A DNA stretch of 64,000 bases from Actinomyces ruminicola (GTDB taxonomy: Bacteria > Actinomycetota > Actinomycetes > Actinomycetales > Actinomycetaceae), in assembly GCF_900103885.1 (NCBI RefSeq), contig NZ_FNIM01000014.1:18078-82077 (forward strand). Reading direction: 5' to 3'. The first letter of the stretch is position 1; the number at the start of each line of letters is the position of its first letter. The position numbers and the translations under genes were made by a program. Positions 44,219 to 51,954 of this stretch are shown here, in pieces. The notes below the pieces were generated by a model. It was not told where the DNA came from and made no database searches. It worked only from the letters and a program-made list of their open reading frames with translations.

Positions 44219-45403
44219 GTGACTGACGCAGCGACAGACACGTCGAAGAACACGTCGACCATGACATCCGAGACGGCCGCCGGCCACACCACGGTGGAGA
44301 TCGACCGCCCCGGCGCTCTGCCGACCGCGGCCCAGCAGGCCGCCGCGGCCAAGGACAAGGTCCTGACCTCCCCGGACGCCATCGAGGCGGCCCGCAGCGC
44401 CCTGGGCGAGATCACTGAGCCGCTGTCCGTCGGCCGGTACGCGGCCTCACGGCAACTGGACAAGCGCCTGATCACGCACCTGTTCGAATGCAATCTGACC
44501 GGATACCGCGGCTGGCGCTGGGCCGTGACCATGTCCCGGCCGCCCCGCGGCCGCACCGCCACGATCTGCGAGCTGGAGCTGCTGCCGGGCGAGGAGGCGC
44601 TGCTGGCCCCCGCCTGGGTGCCGTGGGCCGATAGGCTGCGCCCCGGGGACACCACCCGTTCCGACCGCCTGCCCCGCAGGGAAACGGATGAACGCCTCGA
44701 GCCCGGTTGGGAGGCCACAGGCGAGGAGGAGGGCGACACCGTCGCCCTGGACGAGCTCGACCTCGGGCGCGCCCGCGTGCTTTCCGCCGAGGGCTACCGG
44801 CGTGCCGCCCAGCGCTGGTACGACGGCGACCACGGTCCCGACGCCGAGGGCGTGCGCAAGGCCCATGCCACTTGCTCCACCTGCGGCTTCCTGGTGCCCA
44901 TGGCCGGGCGCCTGCGCAACACCTTCGGCGTGTGCGCCAACGAGTGGGCGGCCGATGACGGGCGCGTGGTCTCCCTGGACCACGGCTGCGGCGCACACTC
45001 CGAGACCGACCTGCCCGATCAGGGGCCCGAGTGGCCGGTGGCCCCCTCACGCCTGGACGAGGAGGCCATGGAGCCGCTGGCCACCAACGGCACGGACCTG
45101 CGTGGCGGACACGGCCGCGACGAGGCGGGCGCGCAGGAGCAGCAGGAGCAGGCGGAGTCGGCCCCCGCGGGGGCCGATGCGGCGCCCGAGGAGTCGGCGC
45201 CCGAGGAGTCGGCGCCCGAGGAGTCGGCGCCCGAGGAGTCGGCGCCGGAACCTGAGGTCGCCTCGGCCTCGCAGCGCGCCGCCTCCGCCCGCGATGCGGT
45301 CGCCGACCTGGCCCTGGAGCGCGAACGCCACGATGCCACGCAGCGCCCCGCCGCGGCGGACGCCCTGGCCCAGCTCGAGGCCTCGCTGCCGACGCGCTCC
45401 TGA
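44219..45403 (+). CDS. DUF3027-domain protein
   Basis: A 394-residue protein. The DUF3027 domain spans about residues 60-270: RLITHLFECNLTGYRGWRW, then CSTCGFLVPMAGRLRN with a zinc-ribbon-like CxxC, then FGVCANEWAADDGRVVSLDHG with further Cys and His. The family is actinobacterial and of unknown function; the cysteine pattern suggests metal binding. The C-terminal third is an acidic Glu/Ala/Pro/Ser tail containing tandem EESAP repeats. GTG start with a -10 box 6 nt upstream suggests a leaderless transcript. It follows the XPB partner by 82 bp. Confidence 0.85.
   Translation: MTDAATDTSKNTSTMTSETAAGHTTVEIDRPGALPTAAQQAAAAKDKVLTSPDAIEAARSALGEITEPLSVGRYAASRQLDKRLITHLFECNLTGYRGWRWAVTMSRPPRGRTATICELELLPGEEALLAPAWVPWADRLRPGDTTRSDRLPRRETDERLEPGWEATGEEEGDTVALDELDLGRARVLSAEGYRRAAQRWYDGDHGPDAEGVRKAHATCSTCGFLVPMAGRLRNTFGVCANEWAADDGRVVSLDHGCGAHSETDLPDQGPEWPVAPSRLDEEAMEPLATNGTDLRGGHGRDEAGAQEQQEQAESAPAGADAAPEESAPEESAPEESAPEESAPEPEVASASQRAASARDAVADLALERERHDATQRPAAADALAQLEASLPTRS
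45188..45247 (+). repeat. 15-bp tandem repeat inside the DUF3027 gene
   Basis: About four copies of GAGGAGTCGGCGCCC encode repeated E-E-S-A-P in a disordered tail. Each unit is a multiple of three, so copy-number changes would keep the frame. Confidence 0.85.
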
Positions 45404-45591
45404 GCGATCCCGCCGCACTGGGGAGGCGGACCCGACGGCGCCCGCGCAGCGGTCGGCACGGACCGAATACGGGCAGGCACTCCAGGCCGAGTCCATGAAG
45501 GCCCCTTCGAGGCCCCGCCAGGCCGTCCCGGATTGTCCGAGGTATGGCCGGAATTTCGCGGTAGGCCCGGCGTCTGGGACAATCTGGCCCC

Positions 45592-47064
45592 GTGACCACA
45601 CACACCCCAATTCCCACAACGTCAGAACAGAAGAAACCGACAGCGCCCCGTGGCGCTTTGGACCGCTTCTTCCATATCACCGAGCGCGGTTCGACCGTGG
45701 CGCGCGAGGTGCGCGGTGGCCTCGTCACCTTCTTCACGATGGCCTACATCCTCGTCCTCAACCCGCTCGTGCTGTCCACCCCCCACGAGGGGATCGCACC
45801 CCTGGGCACCTCCGAGCAGATCGCCGCCGGCACCGCCTTCGTCGCGGGCGTCATCACGATCCTCATGGGCCTGGTTGCCAACTACCCGATGGCCCTGGCC
45901 GCGGGCCTGGGCATCAACGCCATGATCGCCTACACCCTGGTCGGCATGAACGGCATGACCTACGCCGACGCCATGGGACTGGTGGTCATTGAGGGAGTCA
46001 TCATCCTGGTCCTCGTGCTCACCGGATTCCGGGAGGCCGTATTCAAGGCGGTCCCGGCGGACATCAAGACCGCGATCTCGGTGGGCATTGGCCTGTTCAT
46101 CGCCCTGATCGGCCTGGTGGACGCCAAGGTCGTGCGCGCCGGCGGCACGCCACTGGAGCTCGGCCTGGGCGGCTCCCTGCAGGGCTGGCCCGTCCTGGTG
46201 TTCCTGTTCGGCCTCTTCCTCATCCTGGTGCTGCACGTGCGCAAGGTGCGCGGCTCCATCCTCATCGGCATCGTCGCCTCCACCGTCCTGGCCGCCGTCA
46301 TCGAGGGCTTCGCCCACCTGGGCGCCTTCGATGCGGAGTCCAACCCCACCGGCTGGTCGCTATCCATCCCCTCCCTGGAGGGATCACCCATCGAGCTGCC
46401 GAGCCTGGCGACGCTGGGCCACTTCAGCCTCCTGGGCAGCCTGGAGAAGGTGGGCGTCGTCTCCGTCGTCCTGCTCGTCTTCTCCCTGATGCTCGCCGAC
46501 TTCTTCGACACCATGGGCACCATGGTCGCCATCGGCGCCGAGGGCGACCTGCTGGACGAGGACGGCAACCCGCCGCGCACCCGCGAGATCCTGGTCGTCG
46601 ACTCCCTGGGCGCGATCGCCGGCGGTGCCGGCGGCGTCTCCTCCAACACCTCCTACATTGAGTCGGCCGCGGGCGTCGGTGAGGGCGCACGCACCGGCCT
46701 GGCCTCCATCGTCACCGGCGTGCTGTTCCTGGCGAGCATGTTCATCGCCCCGGTCGTCTCCATGGTGCCCTACGAGGCGGCGACCCCGGCGCTGGTGGTC
46801 GTCGGCTTCCTGATGATGACCCAGGTGACGGACATCGACTGGAAGACGCCGGAGATCGCCCTGCCCGCCTTCATCACCATCATCATGATGCCGTTCTCCT
46901 ACTCCATCACCAACGGCATCGGGGCGGGCTTCGTCTCCTACCTGGTCGTCCAGCTCGCTCGCGGCAAGGCCAAGCAGATCCACCCGCTGATGTGGGTGGC
47001 CTCGGTGCTGTTCGTCGTCTACTTCACGCTCGAGCCCATCAAGGCCATCCTCGGCGTGGGCTGA
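45592..47064 (+). CDS. NCS2 purine permease (AzgA-like)
   Basis: A 490-residue membrane transporter of the NCS2/AzgA group for guanine, hypoxanthine or adenine uptake. Hallmarks are RGGLVTFFTMAYILVLNP near the N-terminus, NYPMALAAGLGINAMIAYTL, MLADFFDTMGTMVAIGAEG and GVSSNTSYIESAAGVGEGAR, the last two supplying substrate-site Asp, Thr and Glu/Ser residues. GTG start 8 nt after a GACAAT box. Inverted copies of GATTGTCC (45531-45538) and GGACAATC (45577-45584) flank the promoter and may be an operator. A strong terminator follows. Confidence 0.9.
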   Translation: MTTHTPIPTTSEQKKPTAPRGALDRFFHITERGSTVAREVRGGLVTFFTMAYILVLNPLVLSTPHEGIAPLGTSEQIAAGTAFVAGVITILMGLVANYPMALAAGLGINAMIAYTLVGMNGMTYADAMGLVVIEGVIILVLVLTGFREAVFKAVPADIKTAISVGIGLFIALIGLVDAKVVRAGGTPLELGLGGSLQGWPVLVFLFGLFLILVLHVRKVRGSILIGIVASTVLAAVIEGFAHLGAFDAESNPTGWSLSIPSLEGSPIELPSLATLGHFSLLGSLEKVGVVSVVLLVFSLMLADFFDTMGTMVAIGAEGDLLDEDGNPPRTREILVVDSLGAIAGGAGGVSSNTSYIESAAGVGEGARTGLASIVTGVLFLASMFIAPVVSMVPYEAATPALVVVGFLMMTQVTDIDWKTPEIALPAFITIIMMPFSYSITNGIGAGFVSYLVVQLARGKAKQIHPLMWVASVLFVVYFTLEPIKAILGVG

Positions 47065-47095
47065 CGCCGGCACGCTTCGCAAGCTGTCACCCGGA

Positions 47096-47131
47096 GGGGC
47101 GACGACGCGGCTACGGTCACGTCGTCGCCCC
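47096..47131 (+). terminator. Intrinsic-type hairpin after the NCS2 gene
   Basis: GGGGCGACGACG (47096-47107), 12-nt loop, CGTCGTCGCCCC (47120-47131): a 12-bp perfect stem, 32 bp past the stop codon, followed by CTGTCTGT. Confidence 0.7.
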
Positions 47132-47145
47132 CTGTCTGTGGCAGC

Positions 47146-47161
47146 TGTACAGACGTACAAT
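47146..47161 (+). promoter_or_regulatory. TGTAC-N4-GTACA operator over a -10 box
   Basis: A perfect palindrome TGTACAGACGTACA (47146-47159) overlaps TACAAT (47156-47161), the likely -10 of the MFS gene. This argues that the TTG at 47161 is promoter, not start codon, and that the gene is repressed by an unknown dimeric regulator. Confidence 0.5.
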
Positions 47162-47238
47162 TGACCGATCCCAAAAATGCGCGCATCTCAGCGGGTGCGC
47201 CCGCCGTCACACCACGAAACTGGAGTCATCTCCCCACC

Positions 47239-48576
47239 GTGAGCAGCACCTTCGAGTCACTCAAGTTCCACAACTATCGGATCTGGTTCTTCGCCGCACT
47301 CGTCGCCAACACCGGCACCTGGATGCAGCGCGTCGCCCAGGACTGGCTGGTGCTGCGGATCCTGACCAATGACTCCGCCTCCGCCACCGGGATTACGACG
47401 GCGCTCCAGTTCCTGCCGGCCATGCTGTTCAGCGCGCACGCCGGGCTGATCGCGGACCGAGTGGACCAGCGCAGGTTCCTGATCTTCACCCAGTCCGCCA
47501 TGGGCGTGGTCTCCCTGGCGCTGGCCGTCGACGTGCTCGCCGGCCGTGCGGCGCTCTGGCACGTCTACCTGGCCGCCTTCGCCACGGGGCTGGCGGCCGC
47601 CTATGACGCTCCGGCCCGCCAGATCTTCGTCGCCCGAATGGTGCCCGTGGACAACCTGGCCAATGCGGTCGGCCTGAACTCGGCCTCCTTCAACGCCGCC
47701 CGTCTCCTCGGCCCCGCCGCCAGCGGACTGGTGATCGCCTGGATCGGGCCCGGCTGGGTGTTCCTCGTAAACGCCCTGACCTTCCTGTTTCCGGCCCTGG
47801 CGCTGGTGACCATGCGGGTGACGGAGCTGTACGACGTGCCCCGTGCCAAGCGCGCCAAGGGACAGCTGCGAGAGGGACTGGCCTACATCCGCCACCGCAC
47901 GGACATCATCGTCATCATCGCGGTGATCTCCGTCGTATCGATGTTCACCCTCAACTTCCAGGTGACGATGGCGGCGATGGTGCGGTCCACCTTCGACATG
48001 GAGTCCGACGCCTACGGCACCGTCTCCTCGATCTTCGCGATCGGCTCCCTGGCCGGCGCCCTGTGGGCGGCGCGGCGCAAGTCCCCGCGCGTGCGCACCC
48101 TGGTGGTCGCCGCCTTCTTCCTGGGCCTGTTCACGATCCTCATGGCGCTTACGCCCAACTACCAGCTGTTCGCCGCCTCGACGATCCCGGTGGGCCTGTG
48201 CGTGCTCACCGTGCTCACCAGCGCCAACCAGACTGTCCAGCTGAACACGGAACCGGCCATGCGCGGGCGCGTCATGAGCATCTACATGATGTTCTTCCTC
48301 GGCACCACGCCGATCGGCGCTCCGATCATGGGCTGGGTCTCGGACCAGTGGGGGCCGCGCATCTCCATCCTGGCCGGCGGCATCGCCGCGATCCTCGCCG
48401 CTGTCGTCGCCGGCGTTTGGGCGAGGCGCCACTGGCACATCGATTTCGCCTACTCATCCACCCGGCCCTTCCTCGCCACCATCGGTCCGCGCGAGCGGGC
48501 CCGGTTGGCAGATGCGGGCGGGGCGGTGGGCGCCCCGGGAGCCGCCGCGGATGACGCACCCGGCACGCCCGAGTAG
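47239..48576 (+). CDS. MFS transporter (MFS_3/enterobactin-exporter-like)
   Basis: A 445-residue MFS protein from the GTG at 47239. The start VSSTFESLKFHNYRIWFFAA and GTWMQRVAQDWLVLRI are typical of the MFS_3 family of drug/siderophore exporters; the loop ADRVDQRRFL replaces the usual GRR signature as in that family. A TTG 78 bp upstream is in frame but falls in a -10 box. The C-terminal tail is Ala/Gly-rich. It precedes an IdeR/DtxR-type repressor by 170 bp, so a metal or siderophore connection is possible, though no iron box was recognised. Confidence 0.85.
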   Translation: MSSTFESLKFHNYRIWFFAALVANTGTWMQRVAQDWLVLRILTNDSASATGITTALQFLPAMLFSAHAGLIADRVDQRRFLIFTQSAMGVVSLALAVDVLAGRAALWHVYLAAFATGLAAAYDAPARQIFVARMVPVDNLANAVGLNSASFNAARLLGPAASGLVIAWIGPGWVFLVNALTFLFPALALVTMRVTELYDVPRAKRAKGQLREGLAYIRHRTDIIVIIAVISVVSMFTLNFQVTMAAMVRSTFDMESDAYGTVSSIFAIGSLAGALWAARRKSPRVRTLVVAAFFLGLFTILMALTPNYQLFAASTIPVGLCVLTVLTSANQTVQLNTEPAMRGRVMSIYMMFFLGTTPIGAPIMGWVSDQWGPRISILAGGIAAILAAVVAGVWARRHWHIDFAYSSTRPFLATIGPRERARLADAGGAVGAPGAAADDAPGTPE

Positions 48577-48747
48577 CGCGGGCCCCTCGCAGGCCGACCG
48601 ACGGCCGCCCCGTCTCGGGAAGCGGGTGGGGGCAGGGCCGCGTCGGGCCCGGACGCCGATATCCTGTTCACGCACGTGTGCACGCGCCGCGCCCCGGCTG
48701 CGGTCAGCCGTGCGGCATTGGGTAGCGGCCAGCGGAGGAGACGCCAG

Positions 48748-49425
48748 ATGAGTGGGTTGATCGACACTACCGAGATGTATCTCAAGTCCGTGTATGAACT
48801 CGAGGAAGACGGCGTGCTTCCGCTGCGCGCGCGCATAGTGGAGCGGCTGGGGCACTCGGGGCCGACCGTGTCCCAGACGGTCTCCCGCATGGAGCGCAGC
48901 GGGCTCATATGGGTCGCCGAAGACCGCTCGCTGCAGCTGACGGAGGAGGGGCGCCGTCGGGCCACGGAGGTTATTCGCAAACACCGTCTTGCTGAAAGAC
49001 TGCTGCTGGACGTGATCGGCGTGGACCGCAGACTCGTTCACGATGAGGCCTGCCGCTGGGAGCACGTGATGAGCGAGCAGGTGGAGGACCGGCTGGCGGC
49101 GATTCTCGACGACGTGTCTGCGGATCCCTTCGGCAACCCGGTCCCGGAGCGGGTACCCACGCATCCGGCCCCCGCGGCCGACGAGATCAGTGCCGAGCGG
49201 ATGGTTCGCGACGGGCGCTCGGAGGCCGTCGTCTCCCGTGTGGGAGAGCCCATCCAGGCCGACGCCGAGTTGATCTCCCGCTTCGAGGACGGCGCCATTC
49301 GCGCGGGCGTGCCCGTCCGGCTGACCTCCACCGTCGGCGGCATACGGGTGACCCGCAAGGACGACGACGCCGCATTCGTACTTCTGCCCGGTTCCCTCAC
49401 CCGGCACCTGTTCCTCAAGCGCTGA
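48748..49425 (+). CDS. DtxR/IdeR-family metal-dependent repressor
   Basis: A 225-residue regulator; ATG preceded by GGAGGAG. The winged helix is LPLRARIVERLGHSGPTVSQ then RMERSGLIWVAEDRSLQLT. The dimerisation/metal domain has HRLAERLLLDVIGVD and DEACRWEHVMSEQVEDRL, with the Cys, Glu and His positions of the DtxR ancillary and primary metal sites intact. A C-terminal SH3-like domain (LISRFEDGAIRAGVPVRL) is present. It probably senses Fe2+ (or Mn2+) and represses uptake genes elsewhere. Confidence 0.92.
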   Translation: MSGLIDTTEMYLKSVYELEEDGVLPLRARIVERLGHSGPTVSQTVSRMERSGLIWVAEDRSLQLTEEGRRRATEVIRKHRLAERLLLDVIGVDRRLVHDEACRWEHVMSEQVEDRLAAILDDVSADPFGNPVPERVPTHPAPAADEISAERMVRDGRSEAVVSRVGEPIQADAELISRFEDGAIRAGVPVRLTSTVGGIRVTRKDDDAAFVLLPGSLTRHLFLKR

Positions 49426-49653
49426 TTCCATCGCCTCGGGCGGGTGCGCAGACGCTGGAGCGGCGTTCTCGTATCCGCCTGCCGCCGCGATGCCGGCTGG
49501 GCGCCGATGCCGTCGGGCTACCGCTCGACGGCATCATTCGTATGCGTCCCGGTGGCACTGAGTGTTGTTCGCACGACCCTGGCGTGGGAGATTCCACAGT
49601 GTTAGGGGCGGGGGAGAGGTACCCATTGCCGCAGGTACTCCACTACCGTGGTG

Positions 49654-49857
49654 GCCGCGGTCGGCACTCCGGTCGCGGAGGGGCGCGCAGAGCCCAAGCC
49701 TGCCGGTGCGGGTCGCCTCTTCCCATCGATCTTCTTCGGCAGGCCCGGGGGAACCACTTCTCCGGCCGCAAGGCCTCTCGGCCGCGGCCTCGGGGTGAAG
49801 CCCGCGTGACGCGGGCCGGGCGTCTCCCGCCCGAACCCGACAGCTAACCTCGGCGGC
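49654..49857 (+). ncRNA. c-di-AMP (ydaO/yuaA) riboswitch, copy 1
   Basis: The conserved ydaO core is visible: CGGGGGAACCA (49746 on), CGGGGTGAAGCCCGCG, GGGCCGGGCGTCTCC, CCGAACCCGACAGCTAACC, with possible closing arms GCCGC (49654-49658) and GCGGC (49853-49857). It sits directly before an NlpC/P60 gene, the classic actinobacterial target. CTCC-TCA-GGAG at 49857-49867 can fold the ribosome site into a small hairpin. The 5' boundary is approximate. Confidence 0.85.
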
Positions 49858-49873
49858 TCCTCAGGAGAATTCA

Positions 49874-50617
49874 TTGACTACAAATGTCAAGGCCCGTCAT
49901 CGCAAGGCCACCCGTCCGCTGACCCCGCTCTCGGATGCCGCACCCGTCGCCCGTCGTGGACTCGCCGTTGCCGCCTCCTCGGGGCTCGCCCTGACCATGA
50001 TCGCCTCCGGAGCCAGTGCTGCCGGCGACGACGCCGAGGTCGGCAGCTCGGCCGGTGCGCTCGGTGAGTCCGGCGTGGCCGAGCTCGCCACCGATGCCCG
50101 CGAGGTCGTGACCACCAACGCGGCCATCTCGGCCGCCTCCAACCCGGAGTGGGGCGCCGACGTGGTTGAGGCCGACGCCGTCACGATTACCGCTCCGGTG
50201 GTCGAGGAGGCCGAGCCCGAGTCCGCTGTCGAGGTCGCCGAGGACTCCGGGAACGCCCAAGCCGCCGAGGAGGCGACGTCGAGCACCGCCAGCGGGCAGG
50301 GTATGGTCGCGCTGGCCATGCAGTACGTCGGTACCCCCTACGTGTGGGGTGCTTCCGGTCCCTCCGCGTTCGACTGCTCCGGCCTGGTGTCATACGTGTA
50401 CGCCCAGTACGGAATCAGCATCCCGCATCAGTCCGGTCAGATCCGCGCCATCGGGACGCCGATCTCCGCGGCCGAGGCCCAGCCCGGTGACATCCTGTGG
50501 TGGTCCGGTCACGTCGCCCTTTACGCGGGCGACGGCATGATGGTCGACGCCTCCCCGTCCACGGGCGTGGCCTACCACGCCATCTACTCGGGGGCCACCT
50601 ACCTGCGCGTCGGCTGA
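49874..50617 (+). CDS. NlpC/P60 cell-wall endopeptidase (copy 1)
   Basis: A 247-residue secreted peptidoglycan hydrolase. TTG start with AGGAG upstream. A signal peptide is formed by an Arg-rich N-terminus (ARHRKATRPL) and GLAVAASSGLALTMIASGASAA. A linker rich in Glu/Val follows, then the NlpC/P60 domain (about residues 145-247): FDCSGLVSYVYAQYG with the catalytic Cys and WSGHVALYAGDG with the His. There is no other binding domain. Translation or transcription is likely controlled by the c-di-AMP riboswitch upstream. A paralogue with the same layout follows. Confidence 0.93.
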   Translation: MTTNVKARHRKATRPLTPLSDAAPVARRGLAVAASSGLALTMIASGASAAGDDAEVGSSAGALGESGVAELATDAREVVTTNAAISAASNPEWGADVVEADAVTITAPVVEEAEPESAVEVAEDSGNAQAAEEATSSTASGQGMVALAMQYVGTPYVWGASGPSAFDCSGLVSYVYAQYGISIPHQSGQIRAIGTPISAAEAQPGDILWWSGHVALYAGDGMMVDASPSTGVAYHAIYSGATYLRVG

Positions 50618-50629
50618 CCTGATCGACGT

Positions 50630-50658
50630 CGCCCCGCTCCGGTCCCCGGAGCGGGGCG
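50630..50658 (+). terminator. Intrinsic terminator
   Basis: CGCCCCGCTCCGG (50630-50642), loop TCC, CCGGAGCGGGGCG (50646-50658), a 13-bp perfect stem followed by TTCTCGT, 12 bp past the stop of NlpC/P60 copy 1. Confidence 0.8.
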
Positions 50659-50807
50659 TTCTCGTGCCTGTGCGACGTCGGCCTACAGCCCTGTCCACCG
50701 CAACCTGCATGTGCCACTTGTCACGGCGATGTGTGTGATCTCCCCGTGACGGGGGCGGGTCCCTTCAGGTAACGTGTCCACCGTTGCGGAGCACAAAGGG
50801 CCGCAAC

Positions 50808-50978
50808 GCCGAGATCGGGGCTCAATCCTGCCGCTCGATCCTGGCAGCCACATCCCAAATACATGGCAGGAACGGGGGAACCAAACGCGGCTTCGGCGCA
50901 GGCCGGAGCCTTGGGGTGAAGCCCGCGTGACGCGGGCCGGGCGTCTCCAGTCCGAACCCGACAGCTCACCTCGTCGGC
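50808..50978 (+). ncRNA. c-di-AMP (ydaO/yuaA) riboswitch, copy 2
   Basis: Contains GCCGAG at the 5' side, CAATCCTGCC with partner GGCAGG, CGGGGGAACCA (50873 on), CTTGGGGTGAAGCCCGCG, GGGCCGGGCGTCTCC, CCGAACCCGACAGCTCACC and closing GTCGGC. The 3' half is nearly identical to copy 1 while the 5' half differs. It precedes NlpC/P60 copy 2, whose ribosome site AGAGGAG follows closely. Confidence 0.88.
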
Positions 50979-50999
50979 ATCTCAGAGGAGAACCACTAC

Positions 51000-51800
51000 A
51001 TGACAACACGCACCTCGGCTCGGCATCGTAAGGCTGCTCGTCCGCTGACCCCGATGACCACGGTCGCACCGGTCGCCCGTCGCGGTTTCGCCGTTGCTGC
51101 ATCCTCAGGCCTCGCTCTGGGCATGATTGCCTCCGGAGCCTCGGCCGCGAACACCAGCGAGGCCGCGCAGTCCGCCGGCTCGCTCGAGACTCAGGGTGTC
51201 GGGGCCCTTGCCGCCGAGGCGCGCACCGTGGTCTCCACCAACGAGGCCGTGCAGGTCGCCGAGTCCGTCTCCGTCCCCAGCGACGTCGAGACCGTGGACG
51301 CCCCGACCGTTGAGGCCCCTGTCGTTGAGGTTGAGGAGGAGACGGCGGAGGCCACGGCTGAAGAGGACGCCGCCGCCACCACCGCGGACACCGCCGCGGC
51401 CACTGCGGACACCGCCGACTCCACTGCGACTGCCGCCACGGCGAGCACCGCGGCCACCAACCCCTCCGGGTCCACGATCGTCTCCATCGCCCTGCAGTAC
51501 ACGGGCATGGCCTACGTCTGGGGCTCCAACTCCCCCTCCAACGGCGGTTTCGACTGCTCCGGCCTGGTCCAGTACGTCTACTCCCAGGTCGGCATCTCGC
51601 TGCCCCGCACCTCCTACGCCCAGGGTGCCTCCGGCACCATCGTGTCCGCCGCCGCGGCCCAGCCCGGCGACATCGTCTACTACGGCGGCCACGTCGGCAT
51701 CTACGCCGGCAACGGCATGATGATCGACGCGGGCAACGAGAGCGTCGGCGTGTCCTACCGGGCCGTCTACGGCTCCCCGCAGTACGTCCGCGTGGGCTGA
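51000..51800 (+). CDS. NlpC/P60 cell-wall endopeptidase (copy 2)
   Basis: A 266-residue paralogue of the preceding gene with a nearly identical start (RHRKAARPLTP) and signal peptide (FAVAASSGLALGMIASGASA). The linker is longer and Thr/Ala/Asp-rich (ATTADTAAATADTADSTAT). The NlpC/P60 domain ends the protein: FDCSGLVQYVYSQVG with the catalytic Cys, and YGGHVGIYAGNG with the His. ATG after AGAGGAG. Paired riboswitches suggest both hydrolases respond to c-di-AMP, linking cell-wall turnover to turgor or potassium status. Confidence 0.93.
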   Translation: MTTRTSARHRKAARPLTPMTTVAPVARRGFAVAASSGLALGMIASGASAANTSEAAQSAGSLETQGVGALAAEARTVVSTNEAVQVAESVSVPSDVETVDAPTVEAPVVEVEEETAEATAEEDAAATTADTAAATADTADSTATAATASTAATNPSGSTIVSIALQYTGMAYVWGSNSPSNGGFDCSGLVQYVYSQVGISLPRTSYAQGASGTIVSAAAAQPGDIVYYGGHVGIYAGNGMMIDAGNESVGVSYRAVYGSPQYVRVG

Positions 51801-51823
51801 AGCGCGCGGCAATCCGCTTCCCG

Positions 51824-51862
51824 ACGTGGGGGCGACCGACCAGGTGTCGGCCGCCCCCACGT
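51824..51862 (+). terminator. Intrinsic terminator
   Basis: ACGTGGGGGCGACCGAC (51824-51840) pairs with GTCGGCCGCCCCCACGT (51846-51862) with one mismatch and a 5-nt loop; ACTATTTTC follows. It ends the NlpC/P60 copy 2 transcript. Confidence 0.85.
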
Positions 51863-51870
51863 ACTATTTT

Positions 51871-51884
51871 CAAAACGTGTTTTG
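51871..51884. promoter_or_regulatory. CAAAAC-GT-GTTTTG palindrome before the usp gene
   Basis: An AT-rich inverted repeat in an otherwise GC-rich region, 70 bp before the universal stress gene. A regulator site or an extension of the terminator are both possible. Confidence 0.35.
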
Positions 51885-51954
51885 GAACACGCCCGCAGAC
51901 AGGGCAAAATGAGTGTGGTCGAGTATCCGAAGCTCGCAGAAAGGGGCACAACCC

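Noticed and set aside
41914..44267. Long minus-strand open frames opposite the XPB-partner gene
   Set aside because: Arg/Ser/Pro-rich translations typical of antisense frames in GC-rich genes; the plus strand encodes a recognised domain and a leaderless promoter.
47161..47238. TTG start giving the MFS exporter 26 extra residues
   Set aside because: The TTG overlaps a TACAAT box and a palindrome, has no ribosome site, and family members begin near the downstream GTG.
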